In this document: positions 1-5,692 of the stretch, one piece after another
Position numbering within the stretch: the stretch's first letter is position 1
How the letters are laid out: each line of letters opens with the position of its first letter
Source of the DNA: Actinomycetota bacterium
Lineage (GTDB): Bacteria > Cyanobacteriota > Vampirovibrionia > Obscuribacterales > Obscuribacteraceae
Direction: 5' to 3'
NCBI GenBank assembly: GCA_903970355.1
Contig: CAJCIF010000407.1
Location: 1 to 5,692 of the forward strand
DNA length: 5,692 nt
Program-made: the position numbers and the translations under genes
The notes under the pieces: generated by a model
Database searches by the model: none
Told to the model about the DNA's origin: nothing
Seen by the model: only the letters and a program-made list of their open reading frames with translations

Positions 1-1
1 A

Positions 2-160
2 AACACCAGAACAACCACAATCAATCACTTTTACGAAAAGATCTTGCTGCTTAAAGATCGCATGGAGACTGAAGCAGCAAAACAAATTGCCAAAGATCGC
101 CATGAATTTTTGGAGATGTATTTGACGCAATTTTTTAAAGAATGGGACGGCATAAGTTGA
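2..160 (+). CDS. HD-superfamily hydrolase, C-terminal fragment (5' end outside window)
   Basis: The frame is open from the window edge and gives 52 residues before TGA at 158-160. The stretch NHFYEKILLLKDRMETEA, followed by an RHEFLEMYL segment and the ending FFKEWDG, is the conserved helical C-terminus of the YedJ-like HD-domain phosphohydrolase family. In that family this tail packs behind the metal-binding HD domain; the catalytic HD part lies upstream of the window, so activity cannot be judged. The stop is followed 14 nt later by the GTG start of the aminotransferase, which points to one transcript. The family assignment rests on recognition of this tail only. The substrate is unknown, although HD proteins generally cleave phosphate esters. 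Confidence 0.75.
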   Translation, partial: NTRTTTINHFYEKILLLKDRMETEAAKQIAKDRHEFLEMYLTQFFKEWDGIS

Positions 161-161
161 C

Positions 162-167
162 GGGAGG
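162..167 (+). promoter_or_regulatory. Shine-Dalgarno of the aminotransferase (fixes GTG start)
   Basis: GGGAGG ends 7 nt before GTG 175. No comparable site precedes the in-frame ATG at 142, which also lies inside the upstream gene. This site is the reason for choosing the GTG start. Confidence 0.8.
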
Positions 168-174
168 TCAAATT

Positions 175-1353
175 GTGAAAACCAATCTCCGGCGAAATGG
201 ATCTCTAAAAGCCGATCAATTTACAGAATCAGTAATTCGCGAGATGACGCGGCTGGCAATTAAACACGGGGCTGTCAATCTCGGGCAAGGAATACCGGAT
301 TTTCCAGCGCCGGAAATTTTGAAGCAGAAGGCAACAGAAGCCATCTTCGCGGATATCAATCAGTACGCCATTACCTGGGGTGATCCGCTTTTACGCACAG
401 CAATAGCTGAAAAATATCAACGCGACTACCAGATGAAAGTGAATCCGGAAACTGAAATCACTATCGTTTGTGGTGCTACCGAGGGAATGGTGGTGGCGAT
501 GCTTTCACTTGTAGATCCCGGTGAAGAAGTTATTGTGTTTGAACCGTATTATGAGAACTACGGTCCTGATGCCATTCTTTCCGGTGCCACTCCACGGTAC
601 GTGAGATTGCATGAACCTGACTGGCGATTCGATCAAAAAGATCTGGAGCGAGCATTCAACGATCGCACAAGAGCAATAATCATAAATACACCGCACAATC
701 CAACCGGAGTCGTTTTCGGCAAAGAGGAATTGAGCGCAATTGCAGAGCTATGCCAGAAGTGGGGTGTGATCGCCATTACAGATGAAATTTACGAACACAT
801 TATCTTCGACGGCCGCAAACACGTGGCGATGGGATCTCTGCCCGGAATGGAAGATTTGACTGTCACAGTGAACAGCCTTTCCAAAACTTTCAGCATAACG
901 GGCTGGCGCGTAGGCTGGGTAATTGCCAATGCGGCAATGACATCTTCAATTCGCAAAGTACATGATTTCTTGACGGTAGGAGCACCGGCGCCGCTTCAAA
1001 GAGCTTCTGTGACTGCAATCAATTTGGGCGAAGAATACTATCAAGAACTGGCTCAAGAATACGAAGAACGGCGCAAACATCTTTTAGAAACCCTCACGCA
1101 AGTCGGCATTCCATTCTTCAATCCGGAGGGTGCCTATTATGTTTTTTCAAATATATCCAAATTCGGATTTGAAAATGATGTCACGTTCACTAAACACCTT
1201 GTCGAAAATGTTGGCGTGGCTGTTGTGCCGGGCTCCAGCTTTTTCGGAGATCGCGCAGACGGCAAAGACTACATTCGCTTTTGTTTCAGCCGTCGCATGG
1301 AAACACTTGTGGAAGCGCGCAACCGATTATTGAAGGGCCAATTAAAGAAGTGA
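175..1353 (+). CDS. PLP-dependent class I/II aminotransferase (aspartate/kynurenine/methionine aminotransferase-like)
   Basis: A cytosolic fold-type I aminotransferase of 392 residues, full length for the family. Numbered from GTG 175, the visible landmarks are an N-terminal VNLGQGIPDFPAP substrate-loop motif (about residues 34-46), NQYAITWGDPLLR (about 62-74), a CGATEG PLP-phosphate loop (about 99-104), HNPTG with Asn175, DEIY with Asp203 and Tyr206, SLSKTFSITGWRVG with the Schiff-base Lys237 and phosphate-binding Arg245, and YIRF with the carboxylate-binding Arg368. All catalytic residues are present, so the enzyme should be active. The N-terminal GQGIPDF motif and the HDFLTVGAPAPLQ segment resemble the KAT/YbdL/glutamine-phenylpyruvate and archaeal AspAT-like subgroup more than classical AspC, so amino-donor specificity (Asp, Met, Gln, Kyn or aromatic) cannot be read from sequence. 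An in-frame ATG at 142 would add 11 residues but overlaps the upstream gene. The gene sits 14 nt behind the HD hydrolase and overlaps the next gene by 4 nt. Confidence 0.95.
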   Translation: MKTNLRRNGSLKADQFTESVIREMTRLAIKHGAVNLGQGIPDFPAPEILKQKATEAIFADINQYAITWGDPLLRTAIAEKYQRDYQMKVNPETEITIVCGATEGMVVAMLSLVDPGEEVIVFEPYYENYGPDAILSGATPRYVRLHEPDWRFDQKDLERAFNDRTRAIIINTPHNPTGVVFGKEELSAIAELCQKWGVIAITDEIYEHIIFDGRKHVAMGSLPGMEDLTVTVNSLSKTFSITGWRVGWVIANAAMTSSIRKVHDFLTVGAPAPLQRASVTAINLGEEYYQELAQEYEERRKHLLETLTQVGIPFFNPEGAYYVFSNISKFGFENDVTFTKHLVENVGVAVVPGSSFFGDRADGKDYIRFCFSRRMETLVEARNRLLKGQLKK

Positions 1354-2078
1354 AAATATTGATCCGCCTGGTCTTGTTGCTGGCTCTCGCCTTCGCACCC
1401 GCGGCGCGTGCGGCTGACGATTCCGTTTGGAAAATCGAATATCTCAATACTTTCCCTACGCCGATCGTCCTTTATCTGGGGAAAAATACCCTCAAAATCA
1501 CGAGCCCACCTGGTTATGTTGTTCTTAGTAATGGCCCAAAATGGGACGCATACATTTTCAATTCCGCTTCGAAAGAGTGCTTGTTTCTTCCGTATGCTAA
1601 ATGGAAAAAATATGGAATAGGCAAATTATTCGCAGATTTTCCACCACTAGCTCAGTATGAAAAGGTCCACGGCAATGAAAAAATTATTGGGTTAGCTGCA
1701 AACCATTTTTCGCTGAAAGGGATACGCCATGGTGCATTATGGAGAGATCGAGATAAATCCATGGATTGCGTCTATCATTATTTTGGAACAGATGCAATAC
1801 CTACAAACGAGAGCCAGCGGGAAGTTTTTTGTGCCTGGCTGGGAGTGCCACTGAGCAAAGATCTGCCCCTTATCTGGGCCAGCTCATATGGTGGAGAGAA
1901 CAAGTTCTTCATTAGCGCAAAAAGCGCAACGAAACTGCCATACGCCGCGAGTTTATTTGCTAAACCACTAAATTACAAAACCGTGCTTAATACAACCAAG
2001 TTTTACTTAAGTGATCAAAACGTATCGACGATCGAATCACTTGTAGATATCGGCACAAGTGAGCACGCTCACAAGTAA
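1350..2078 (+). CDS. Secreted protein of unknown function
   Basis: The likely start is GTG 1350, giving 242 residues and a GTGA overlap with the aminotransferase stop. An in-frame ATG at 1281 lies deep in the aminotransferase and would bury the signal peptide behind 23 non-typical residues. The N-terminus is a clean Sec signal: basic KILIR, a leucine-rich core (about residues 7-16), and APAARA with cleavage after Ala21 or Ala22. A GAAGGG at 1332-1337 is the probable, rather distant, Shine-Dalgarno. The mature part has three cysteines (Cys77, Cys140, Cys161), is rich in aromatic and beta-prone segments, and ends in EHAHK. The pattern of 'thin beta-strand, readout of a coordinate-like WDAYIFN segment, then a GLAANHFSL strand' is loosely reminiscent of LolA/DUF4412-like periplasmic proteins, but I do not recognise a family. 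There are no membrane segments beyond the signal. Coupled translation suggests co-expression with the aminotransferase; a functional link is not evident. Confidence 0.85.
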   Translation: MKILIRLVLLLALAFAPAARAADDSVWKIEYLNTFPTPIVLYLGKNTLKITSPPGYVVLSNGPKWDAYIFNSASKECLFLPYAKWKKYGIGKLFADFPPLAQYEKVHGNEKIIGLAANHFSLKGIRHGALWRDRDKSMDCVYHYFGTDAIPTNESQREVFCAWLGVPLSKDLPLIWASSYGGENKFFISAKSATKLPYAASLFAKPLNYKTVLNTTKFYLSDQNVSTIESLVDIGTSEHAHK

Positions 2079-2151
2079 TCTCTAGCATTTGCGTCGAACA
2101 CGATCGGTAGTGCTTTGACAAGCGTTATGCTTTCGCTCTCTAAACACCAGA

Positions 2152-2286
2152 TTAGCGTCTGATTAAGTTATATACGAATAGGACAAGCGCCAGGCCTATG
2201 AGCGTATGGATCAAACCACCGCCAATATGCATGAAGAGTCCGACCAACCAGAAAGCCACCAGCAAAGCAATAATTGAGTAAAGCAC
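2152..2286 (-). CDS. Small hydrophobic peptide, lmo0937/DUF5670 family
   Basis: A 44-codon gene starting at GTG (2284-2286) and ending at TAA (2152-2154). A good Shine-Dalgarno AGGAG (2293-2297) stands 6 nt before the start. The product has a first membrane helix (about residues 4-19), a MHIGGGLIH turn (about 19-27), a second helix (about 28-42) and a terminal NLIRR. The GGGLIH turn between two short hydrophobic helices with a basic end is the signature of the lmo0937 family, very small inner-membrane proteins widespread in bacteria and without an assigned function; some members are stress-induced. It stands alone, 109 nt after the TMEM14 gene on the same strand, and could be co-transcribed or have its own promoter. 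The short length and GTG start make it easy to miss. Similarity to the family is by eye. Confidence 0.85.
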   Translation of the reverse strand: MLYSIIALLVAFWLVGLFMHIGGGLIHTLIGLALVLFVYNLIRR

Positions 2287-2292
2287 TTTCGA

Positions 2293-2297
2293 CTCCT
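2293..2297 (-). promoter_or_regulatory. Shine-Dalgarno of the small lmo0937-family gene
   Basis: AGGAG on the minus strand with 6-nt spacing to GTG 2286. Together with the family-typical sequence it supports translation of this short gene from a non-ATG start. Confidence 0.7.
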
Positions 2298-2395
2298 GTT
2301 GTTCGATTCGTTCACATCTCAATTAATAGGACGCTTGCTTTAGCGTAAGTTGTTCCCGACTATTGAATGAAATTGAAACGACGCGCTTATTTCGG

Positions 2396-2731
2396 TTAGT
2401 GTTTAACGCCGGTGAAAAGTGCGCCGGCCAACAGCAGTTGTTCGATGATGCAGAGAATGAGAATCATACCGGCTGGCATAAACTTCTGCGTTTTAACCAA
2501 ACGAATGACGAACACTACTTCCAGTATGGCGACTACAGCTGAAGCAGCGATAATTCCGTTGAACTGATTGCTGGTTGTTACAAAGTAGCCACCACAAAGC
2601 AAAAGCGCAGAAATGCTTCCAGCAATTGCGGAAGCTTTGCTCTTCGCTTTCAAAAAGCCAATCATGCCACCAACAAATACGAGAAGAGCGAGCACCAGTA
2701 TGCCATAAATAGCTATATCACTTATGTTCAT
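2396..2731 (-). CDS. TMEM14-family membrane protein
   Basis: A 111-residue, all-membrane protein with four predicted helices at about 8-26, 33-52, 58-78 and 84-106. The motifs GGMIGFLKAKSKASAIAGS (20-38) and RLVKTQKFMPAGM (77-89) are hallmarks of the TMEM14 (Tmemb_14, UPF0136) family, which is found in eukaryotic mitochondria and in many cyanobacteria and other bacteria. Bacterial function is unknown; eukaryotic members are linked to transport of lipids or porphyrin precursors, which should not be carried over directly. The ATG lies inside the end of the phosphatase gene (14-nt overlap), with a GGGAG Shine-Dalgarno 9 nt upstream within that gene, so translation is probably coupled. Length is normal for the family. 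Confidence 0.9.
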   Translation of the reverse strand: MNISDIAIYGILVLALLVFVGGMIGFLKAKSKASAIAGSISALLLCGGYFVTTSNQFNGIIAASAVVAILEVVFVIRLVKTQKFMPAGMILILCIIEQLLLAGALFTGVKH

Positions 2732-4238
2732 GGTCTTGCGCTCCCGCTGATTTGTCTATTTTGAATTCATCAATCAAATTGCCGTCACACGAAATCTGTT
2801 TGACATCGAGGAAATTGTCACTCAGATCGCACACCGTAAATGAATAGGTGTCGCTTATGAATTTATCCGTAAATTCCTTTTTGATATTCGGATCCTTTTC
2901 CTTGATCGAGCCATATAACTTGGCACCGCCGCCGCCGCTTACAACGTAAATAATGCCTTTCGGATGGGTGTCCTTATTGCCTTCGTATGTAGAATCAATC
3001 TGCAATGCACCATCAACAGTGCCATCAGAATTGACGGACATCTTGCCGCTCTCGTTGGATTTCGCCGTGTAGTGCAAAGGGAAACTGCGTTGATAATCGT
3101 GAGCATGACCAGCCCATACAATGTCTACACCAGTCTTCTCGAATATATCGCTCAGCAAGCGCATACGTTGTTCTTTGAAATGTGACACATCAAAACTAAA
3201 ACCTGGTTGATGGAAACAAACAAATTTCCACTTTGCATTTTTTGCTGAGGCGAGATCTTTCTCAACCCATTGTCTGAGAGATTCATTTGTCCAGTCCATA
3301 TAAGGATTGGCATCCAAAACCAGCCAATGCGAATTGCCGTAATCATAAGAGTAGTTGGCCATGCGCGGAAACTTGTTGCCCGTACTCTCTAAAAATTGTT
3401 TGACCTTTTCTTCACTGCCCTTGACCTTCGTAGTTGATGGCTGATGCCAGTCGGTAAGCGGTCCATTTAGGGGTTCGTTCCAGACCTTATAAAAAGCCAG
3501 TGCATTGTCGCCGAATTTATCAAGACTGACCGCATCTTGACTGTCCTTGTCACTAAGGGCGATATCATGATTGCCGAGCACACCAAAGCATGTTGCTGTG
3601 CTTAGAATAGGCGCTCCCACCTTCTCTGAAGGTGAGGTAGTTGTGTAAATCGGAAAAAATTTCTCATAGTATTCATTGAGCAATCCGTTCCAATAAACGA
3701 TGTCTCCCAGAAACACTATGAAATCCGGTTTGTTCTGGTAGATCTGAAAGGCAACTTTTTTCTGCCCTTCCGAGTTAGCTCCCATGTCTCCAAATGCGAC
3801 AAAACGAAACTTCTGATGCTCATTTTTTCGAGCTGTGGCCGTCTCTTTAAAAACTTCCTCGCCATTTTTCAGAACGCGATATTCAAACTTAGCGCCGGGT
3901 GCAAGATCGCTAATGGTGGCATCAAAATTATAGACTTTCGTGGGCTGGCTATTTTCAAGAACGGAAATTACTGGCTCAGCGTTTTTCTTCCATTCCTTGG
4001 CGCATTCCGATCGCGATTCGACGGCCCACTTGTCCTTATTACCTCTTGCGAACCAACAGACATCGAGCTTTTCCGGTTTCGATAAATGTGGATGATCGCC
4101 AAGCTGCAAATAGGGCTTAACAACAAAAACTTCATTTTGGTTGTCTGCCCAGGCGCATGATGCGAGCAAGAATGCAGATATGACCAATACACGTCCAACG
4201 TTTTTGAGCACGATTTGATTACCCACGTTGAAATTCAT
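2718..4238 (-). CDS. Secreted purple acid phosphatase-like metallophosphatase
   Basis: A 506-residue exported protein that probably hydrolyses phosphomonoesters outside the cytoplasm. The N-terminal export signal has a hydrophobic core at about 14-27 and ends in LASC (Cys28), which fits a lipoprotein lipobox. An AWA site at 29-31 would also allow ordinary signal peptidase cleavage. Residues about 35-137 form a fibronectin-III-like N-terminal domain as in purple acid phosphatases. The calcineurin-type catalytic domain follows with all seven expected metal ligands: GDMG (Asp151), GDIVYW (Asp179 and Tyr182), GNHD (Asn223; His224 beside it), FHQPG (His343) and GHAHDYQR (His378, His380). Presence of the charge-transfer Tyr argues for the true PAP type. 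The C-terminus ends in DHEHK. Start: ATG 4238 has no clear Shine-Dalgarno; in-frame GTGs at 4226 and 4211 are alternatives that keep the signal peptide. The gene begins 20 nt after tRNA-Phe and overlaps the TMEM14 gene by 14 nt. A role in phosphate scavenging is inference; no Pho-box was identified. Confidence 0.93.
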   Translation of the reverse strand: MNFNVGNQIVLKNVGRVLVISAFLLASCAWADNQNEVFVVKPYLQLGDHPHLSKPEKLDVCWFARGNKDKWAVESRSECAKEWKKNAEPVISVLENSQPTKVYNFDATISDLAPGAKFEYRVLKNGEEVFKETATARKNEHQKFRFVAFGDMGANSEGQKKVAFQIYQNKPDFIVFLGDIVYWNGLLNEYYEKFFPIYTTTSPSEKVGAPILSTATCFGVLGNHDIALSDKDSQDAVSLDKFGDNALAFYKVWNEPLNGPLTDWHQPSTTKVKGSEEKVKQFLESTGNKFPRMANYSYDYGNSHWLVLDANPYMDWTNESLRQWVEKDLASAKNAKWKFVCFHQPGFSFDVSHFKEQRMRLLSDIFEKTGVDIVWAGHAHDYQRSFPLHYTAKSNESGKMSVNSDGTVDGALQIDSTYEGNKDTHPKGIIYVVSGGGGAKLYGSIKEKDPNIKKEFTDKFISDTYSFTVCDLSDNFLDVKQISCDGNLIDEFKIDKSAGAQDHEHK

Positions 4239-4258
4239 AAATTTAGAAATTTAAAATA

Positions 4259-4331
<73 letters not shown>

Positions 4332-4356
4332 ACATTGAGTAAATTCGGAGCAAATC

Positions 4357-4365
4357 AATATACCA
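4357..4365 (-). promoter_or_regulatory. Extended -10 promoter for tRNA-Phe (and probably the phosphatase-TMEM14 genes)
   Basis: On the minus strand the sequence TGGTATATT matches an extended -10 element (TGn followed by a 5/6 match to TATAAT). It would start transcription near 4350, about 19 nt before the mature tRNA 5' end. No good -35 box lies at 16-18 nt, which is consistent with an extended -10 type. The call is by inspection only. Confidence 0.5.
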
Positions 4366-4418
4366 CATGGAAAAACGGTGCTGCTTGGTGCAGTAACATC
4401 GTTGAAAATTGGCTCAAT

Positions 4419-5045
4419 CTAGTAAGTGCTGTTGGAGTTAAGATTGGCGACGCGATTATAAATGCCGCAAATCCTTAATCCCTCTGTTTCTTTCTTAACA
4501 AGAAGATCCATCTGAATTTGCTGCGTAAACGGTCTGCCGTTTCCTTGTGTAACAAGGGTGCCATTTAGAACAACCACCACCGATCCATCCGGATTGACGG
4601 CAGCAGCTTGAACGGAAACAGGTTGAAAAGCAGCCACTATCCGCCCATGTGTTACGCCATCGGCAACTTCAGGAGTCCAGAGACTGGCTTGAAAAGCTTC
4701 AGAGGCTTGGGGAGTCATCCACCGAAATGCAGCAGTGTGATTTTGGAGGGCTGACTGTGTTGCGTAATCCATCGCTCCGGTCATCCACCACTTTACGAAA
4801 TCTGTTGCCAAACCTGGTTCGAGAGCCTGGACAGGGGCGGCTGAACTGGCAGTTGGATTAGCGGAAGCCGTTTGCCCGGTTTCGGCCTTCATTTGTGCTT
4901 GAACCCGCTTTACGGAATCAGGATTGTCCTCTTTCGCATTGAAGCCACCCACAAAAATGCTCAAGATGCCGACAATGAGCAAACCGAGAAGAATCTTGTC
5001 GTGCAAAACACGTGTGACTGTCAACCGAACTAGATCTTGCAACAT
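4419..5045 (-). CDS. Membrane-anchored protein of unknown function with NTF2/VirB8-like layout
   Basis: A 208-residue protein with a short cytoplasmic N-terminus, one membrane helix at about 18-34, a Ser/Ala/Pro/Thr-rich flexible linker at about 40-78 and a soluble domain at about 80-200, presumably outside the membrane. The soluble part begins with an alpha-helical stretch (FVKWWMTGAMDYATQSALQ), has WMTP (109-112), and ends in long beta strands (about 135-147, 154-166, 173-185, 188-198). An N-terminal anchor followed by helices and then curved beta strands is the architecture of NTF2-like VirB8/TraE-type domains. This is an inference from layout, not a recognised family, and no other secretion or conjugation genes are nearby. 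Start ATG 5045 has an AAAGG Shine-Dalgarno 6 nt upstream (5052-5056). It is followed 87 nt later by tRNA-Phe on the same strand and is divergent from the ribbon-helix-helix gene. Confidence 0.85.
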   Translation of the reverse strand: MLQDLVRLTVTRVLHDKILLGLLIVGILSIFVGGFNAKEDNPDSVKRVQAQMKAETGQTASANPTASSAAPVQALEPGLATDFVKWWMTGAMDYATQSALQNHTAAFRWMTPQASEAFQASLWTPEVADGVTHGRIVAAFQPVSVQAAAVNPDGSVVVVLNGTLVTQGNGRPFTQQIQMDLLVKKETEGLRICGIYNRVANLNSNSTY

Positions 5046-5112
5046 AAACTGCCTTTACACTCACCGCCACCAGTTGGTTGATTCTTTACCAGAAGCGCAT
5101 GGCTCGGCAAAA

Positions 5113-5122
5113 AACCGCGGTT
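5113..5122. repeat. 10-bp perfect palindrome in divergent intergenic region
   Basis: AACCGCGGTT is self-complementary over all 10 bp. It lies in the roughly 250-nt spacer between the minus-strand membrane-anchored gene and the plus-strand ribbon-helix-helix gene. Its end touches a plus-strand extended -10-like sequence TGTTATGAT (5122-5130). It is a candidate operator, but with nothing beyond symmetry and position to support it. Confidence 0.3.
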
Positions 5123-5261
5123 GTTATGATGATTCTCGTTCAAAATTTAAAAAAATCAACTAGATCCATGGTGGACTTCCCATAGATTTCTCAATTGGTG
5201 ACAGGTGGCCTAGCTCTCGATGCCTTTCACCTATGCAGTGTATGGGGACCGCCAAATTAGG

Positions 5262-5267
5262 TACAAT
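5262..5267 (+). promoter_or_regulatory. Possible -10 element for the ribbon-helix-helix gene
   Basis: TACAAT is a 5/6 match to TATAAT, 30 nt before the start codon, and would give a leader of about 24 nt. No convincing -35 box is present at 16-18 nt upstream, so this is tentative. A TATGAT with an upstream TG at 5122-5130 is a more distant alternative. Confidence 0.3.
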
Positions 5268-5297
5268 ACCGGCAGGCTGGACTTTTAGAAGGTAAGA

Positions 5298-5594
5298 ATG
5301 ACGGAAGACTCTAAAACGGGCTCCGAAGACGGGGTGCTTCTGGCAAGCGCTGACCGCAAGTTTGTAGCCTACACCGTCAAATTGCCGGCAGAGCAACTCG
5401 CAGCCTTGCAATCAATTTGGCTTGAGCTGAAGCGGCTTTACGGTGCTCACTCACCAGACAAAAGCGGCATGATACAGCAGGCAATCGAAGACTGGCTGAG
5501 GCGTTGGGATGGTCCGGATCGGGCCACCTTACTCGATGATCTGCTCCAAATCCGCCAGGATACTCGCCGGCGTCAGTATCGAAAGACCCTTTAG
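5298..5594 (+). CDS. Ribbon-helix-helix (CopG/Arc-like) DNA-binding protein
   Basis: A 98-residue protein. The start is secure: AGAAGG (5287-5292) stands 5 nt before ATG, and an in-frame TAG sits four codons upstream. After a polar N-terminus (1-20) comes a predicted beta strand FVAYTVKLP (22-30), helix A (about 31-48), a loop SPDKS (52-56) and helix B GMIQQAIEDWLRRW (57-70). This is the order and spacing of a ribbon-helix-helix fold, in which the strand pairs in a dimer and contacts DNA. An additional C-terminal helix (about 74-98) ends in a very basic Arg-rich tail. Such proteins are usually repressors or antitoxins. No toxin-like ORF lies beside it here, so a stand-alone regulator is more likely. 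The stop TAG is immediately followed by the stop codon of the convergent gene. The fold assignment is by pattern, not alignment. Confidence 0.85.
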   Translation: MTEDSKTGSEDGVLLASADRKFVAYTVKLPAEQLAALQSIWLELKRLYGAHSPDKSGMIQQAIEDWLRRWDGPDRATLLDDLLQIRQDTRRRQYRKTL

Positions 5595-5692
5595 TTATTC
5601 GCTTTTGAAGTGATGGTAGAGGTAGTAGGCAAAGCCTGCTACCAGGACAACCGCAATCGCTAAATCGAACTTGTGCCAGATGTTGACGAACA
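5595..5692 (-). CDS. Membrane protein, C-terminal fragment (possibly DedA/VTT family)
   Basis: The minus-strand frame running in from the window edge codes for 31 residues before TAA (5595-5597): a FVNIWHKFDL lead, one hydrophobic helix AIAVVLVAGFAYYLYHHF and a charged KSE end. A last transmembrane helix followed by a short basic tail resembles the C-terminus of DedA/VTT-type membrane proteins, but one helix is too little to be sure. The gene ends exactly where the convergent ribbon-helix-helix gene ends (no intergenic base). Confidence 0.6.
   Translation of the reverse strand, partial: FVNIWHKFDLAIAVVLVAGFAYYLYHHFKSE
5621..5643. other. Strong 10-bp hairpin at the convergent gene junction
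   Basis: GGTAGTAGGC, loop AAA, GCCTGCTACC: ten pairs including one G-T, with a 3-nt loop. It begins 26 nt after the stop of the ribbon-helix-helix gene and lies inside the coding end of the convergent membrane gene. No T-run follows on either strand, so it is not a classical intrinsic terminator. It could stabilise or end the plus-strand transcript. Confidence 0.5.

Noticed and set aside
2115..2144. Perfect TTGACA with TCTAAA 18 nt later on the plus strand
   Set aside because: No plus-strand gene follows and it would read antisense into the small peptide gene. The -10 match is only 4/6.
1..2151. Shared 10-mer aaacaccaga at 1-10 and 2142-2151
   Set aside because: A single short exact match with no extended similarity; probably chance, not an attachment site or repeat.
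2331..2346. ACGCT-TGCTTT-AGCGT inverted repeat downstream of the TMEM14 gene
   Set aside because: Only a 5-bp stem and no T-run follows on the minus strand, so it is too weak to call a terminator.
3816..4085. 89-codon plus-strand reading frame opposite the phosphatase gene
   Set aside because: It is antisense to a gene with a complete catalytic motif set, has no recognisable domain, and is explained as a shadow.
4371..4393. Small hairpin (CTGC/GCAG) followed by five Ts on the minus strand between the membrane-anchored gene and tRNA-Phe
   Set aside because: The stem is only 4 bp and is separated from the T-run by 5 nt. It is too weak for an intrinsic terminator call.
5160..5411. 83-codon minus-strand reading frame overlapping the start of the RHH gene
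   Set aside because: It overlaps the well-supported RHH gene and its ribosome site in antisense and has no family resemblance or good start signal.
5298..5692. Toxin-antitoxin module built on the RHH protein
   Set aside because: The downstream neighbour is a convergent membrane protein and the upstream neighbour is divergent. No toxin-like partner is adjacent within the window.

Overview
The window looks like ordinary chromosomal DNA from a free-living bacterium of moderate GC content. It holds nine protein-coding genes (two cut by the window edges) and one tRNA. Suggestive clues are a tRNA without an encoded CCA end, a tyrosine-containing purple-acid-phosphatase-type enzyme, a TMEM14-family protein and several exported proteins of unknown function. 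Together they would fit a non-photosynthetic cyanobacterial relative (Melainabacteria/Vampirovibrionia, Obscuribacterales-like). This is a low-confidence guess from protein flavour; no marker gene settles it.

Left part, plus strand (2-2078): a compact three-gene run. The C-terminal end of an HD-superfamily hydrolase is followed after 14 nt by a PLP-dependent class I/II aminotransferase. Its start is best placed at GTG 175, behind a strong Shine-Dalgarno, and not at the upstream ATG 142. The aminotransferase stop overlaps by 4 nt (GTGA) the GTG start of a secreted 242-residue protein of unknown function. The three are probably co-transcribed.

Middle part, minus strand (2152-5045): read in the direction of transcription, this holds a membrane-anchored protein with an NTF2/VirB8-like layout (unknown function), then tRNA-Phe(GAA) with a recognisable extended -10 promoter. 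A secreted purple-acid-phosphatase-like metallophosphatase begins only 20 nt after the tRNA end. A TMEM14-family membrane protein overlaps the phosphatase by 14 nt. Last comes a tiny 44-codon GTG-start gene of the lmo0937/DUF5670 membrane-peptide family that is easily missed. The tRNA, phosphatase and TMEM14 gene are likely read as one transcript.

Right part (5046-5692): a divergent intergenic region of about 250 nt carries a 10-bp perfect palindrome and possible promoter elements. It leads to a plus-strand 98-residue ribbon-helix-helix-type regulator. That gene's stop codon directly abuts the stop of a convergent minus-strand membrane protein (C-terminal fragment only, possibly DedA/VTT type), and the fragment contains a strong 10-bp hairpin.

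I see no mobile element, CRISPR array, prophage gene or clear multi-gene defence system. The most interesting points are the tRNA-phosphatase-TMEM14 co-transcript with its minimal leader, the overlooked small membrane peptide, and the orphan secreted protein coupled to the aminotransferase.
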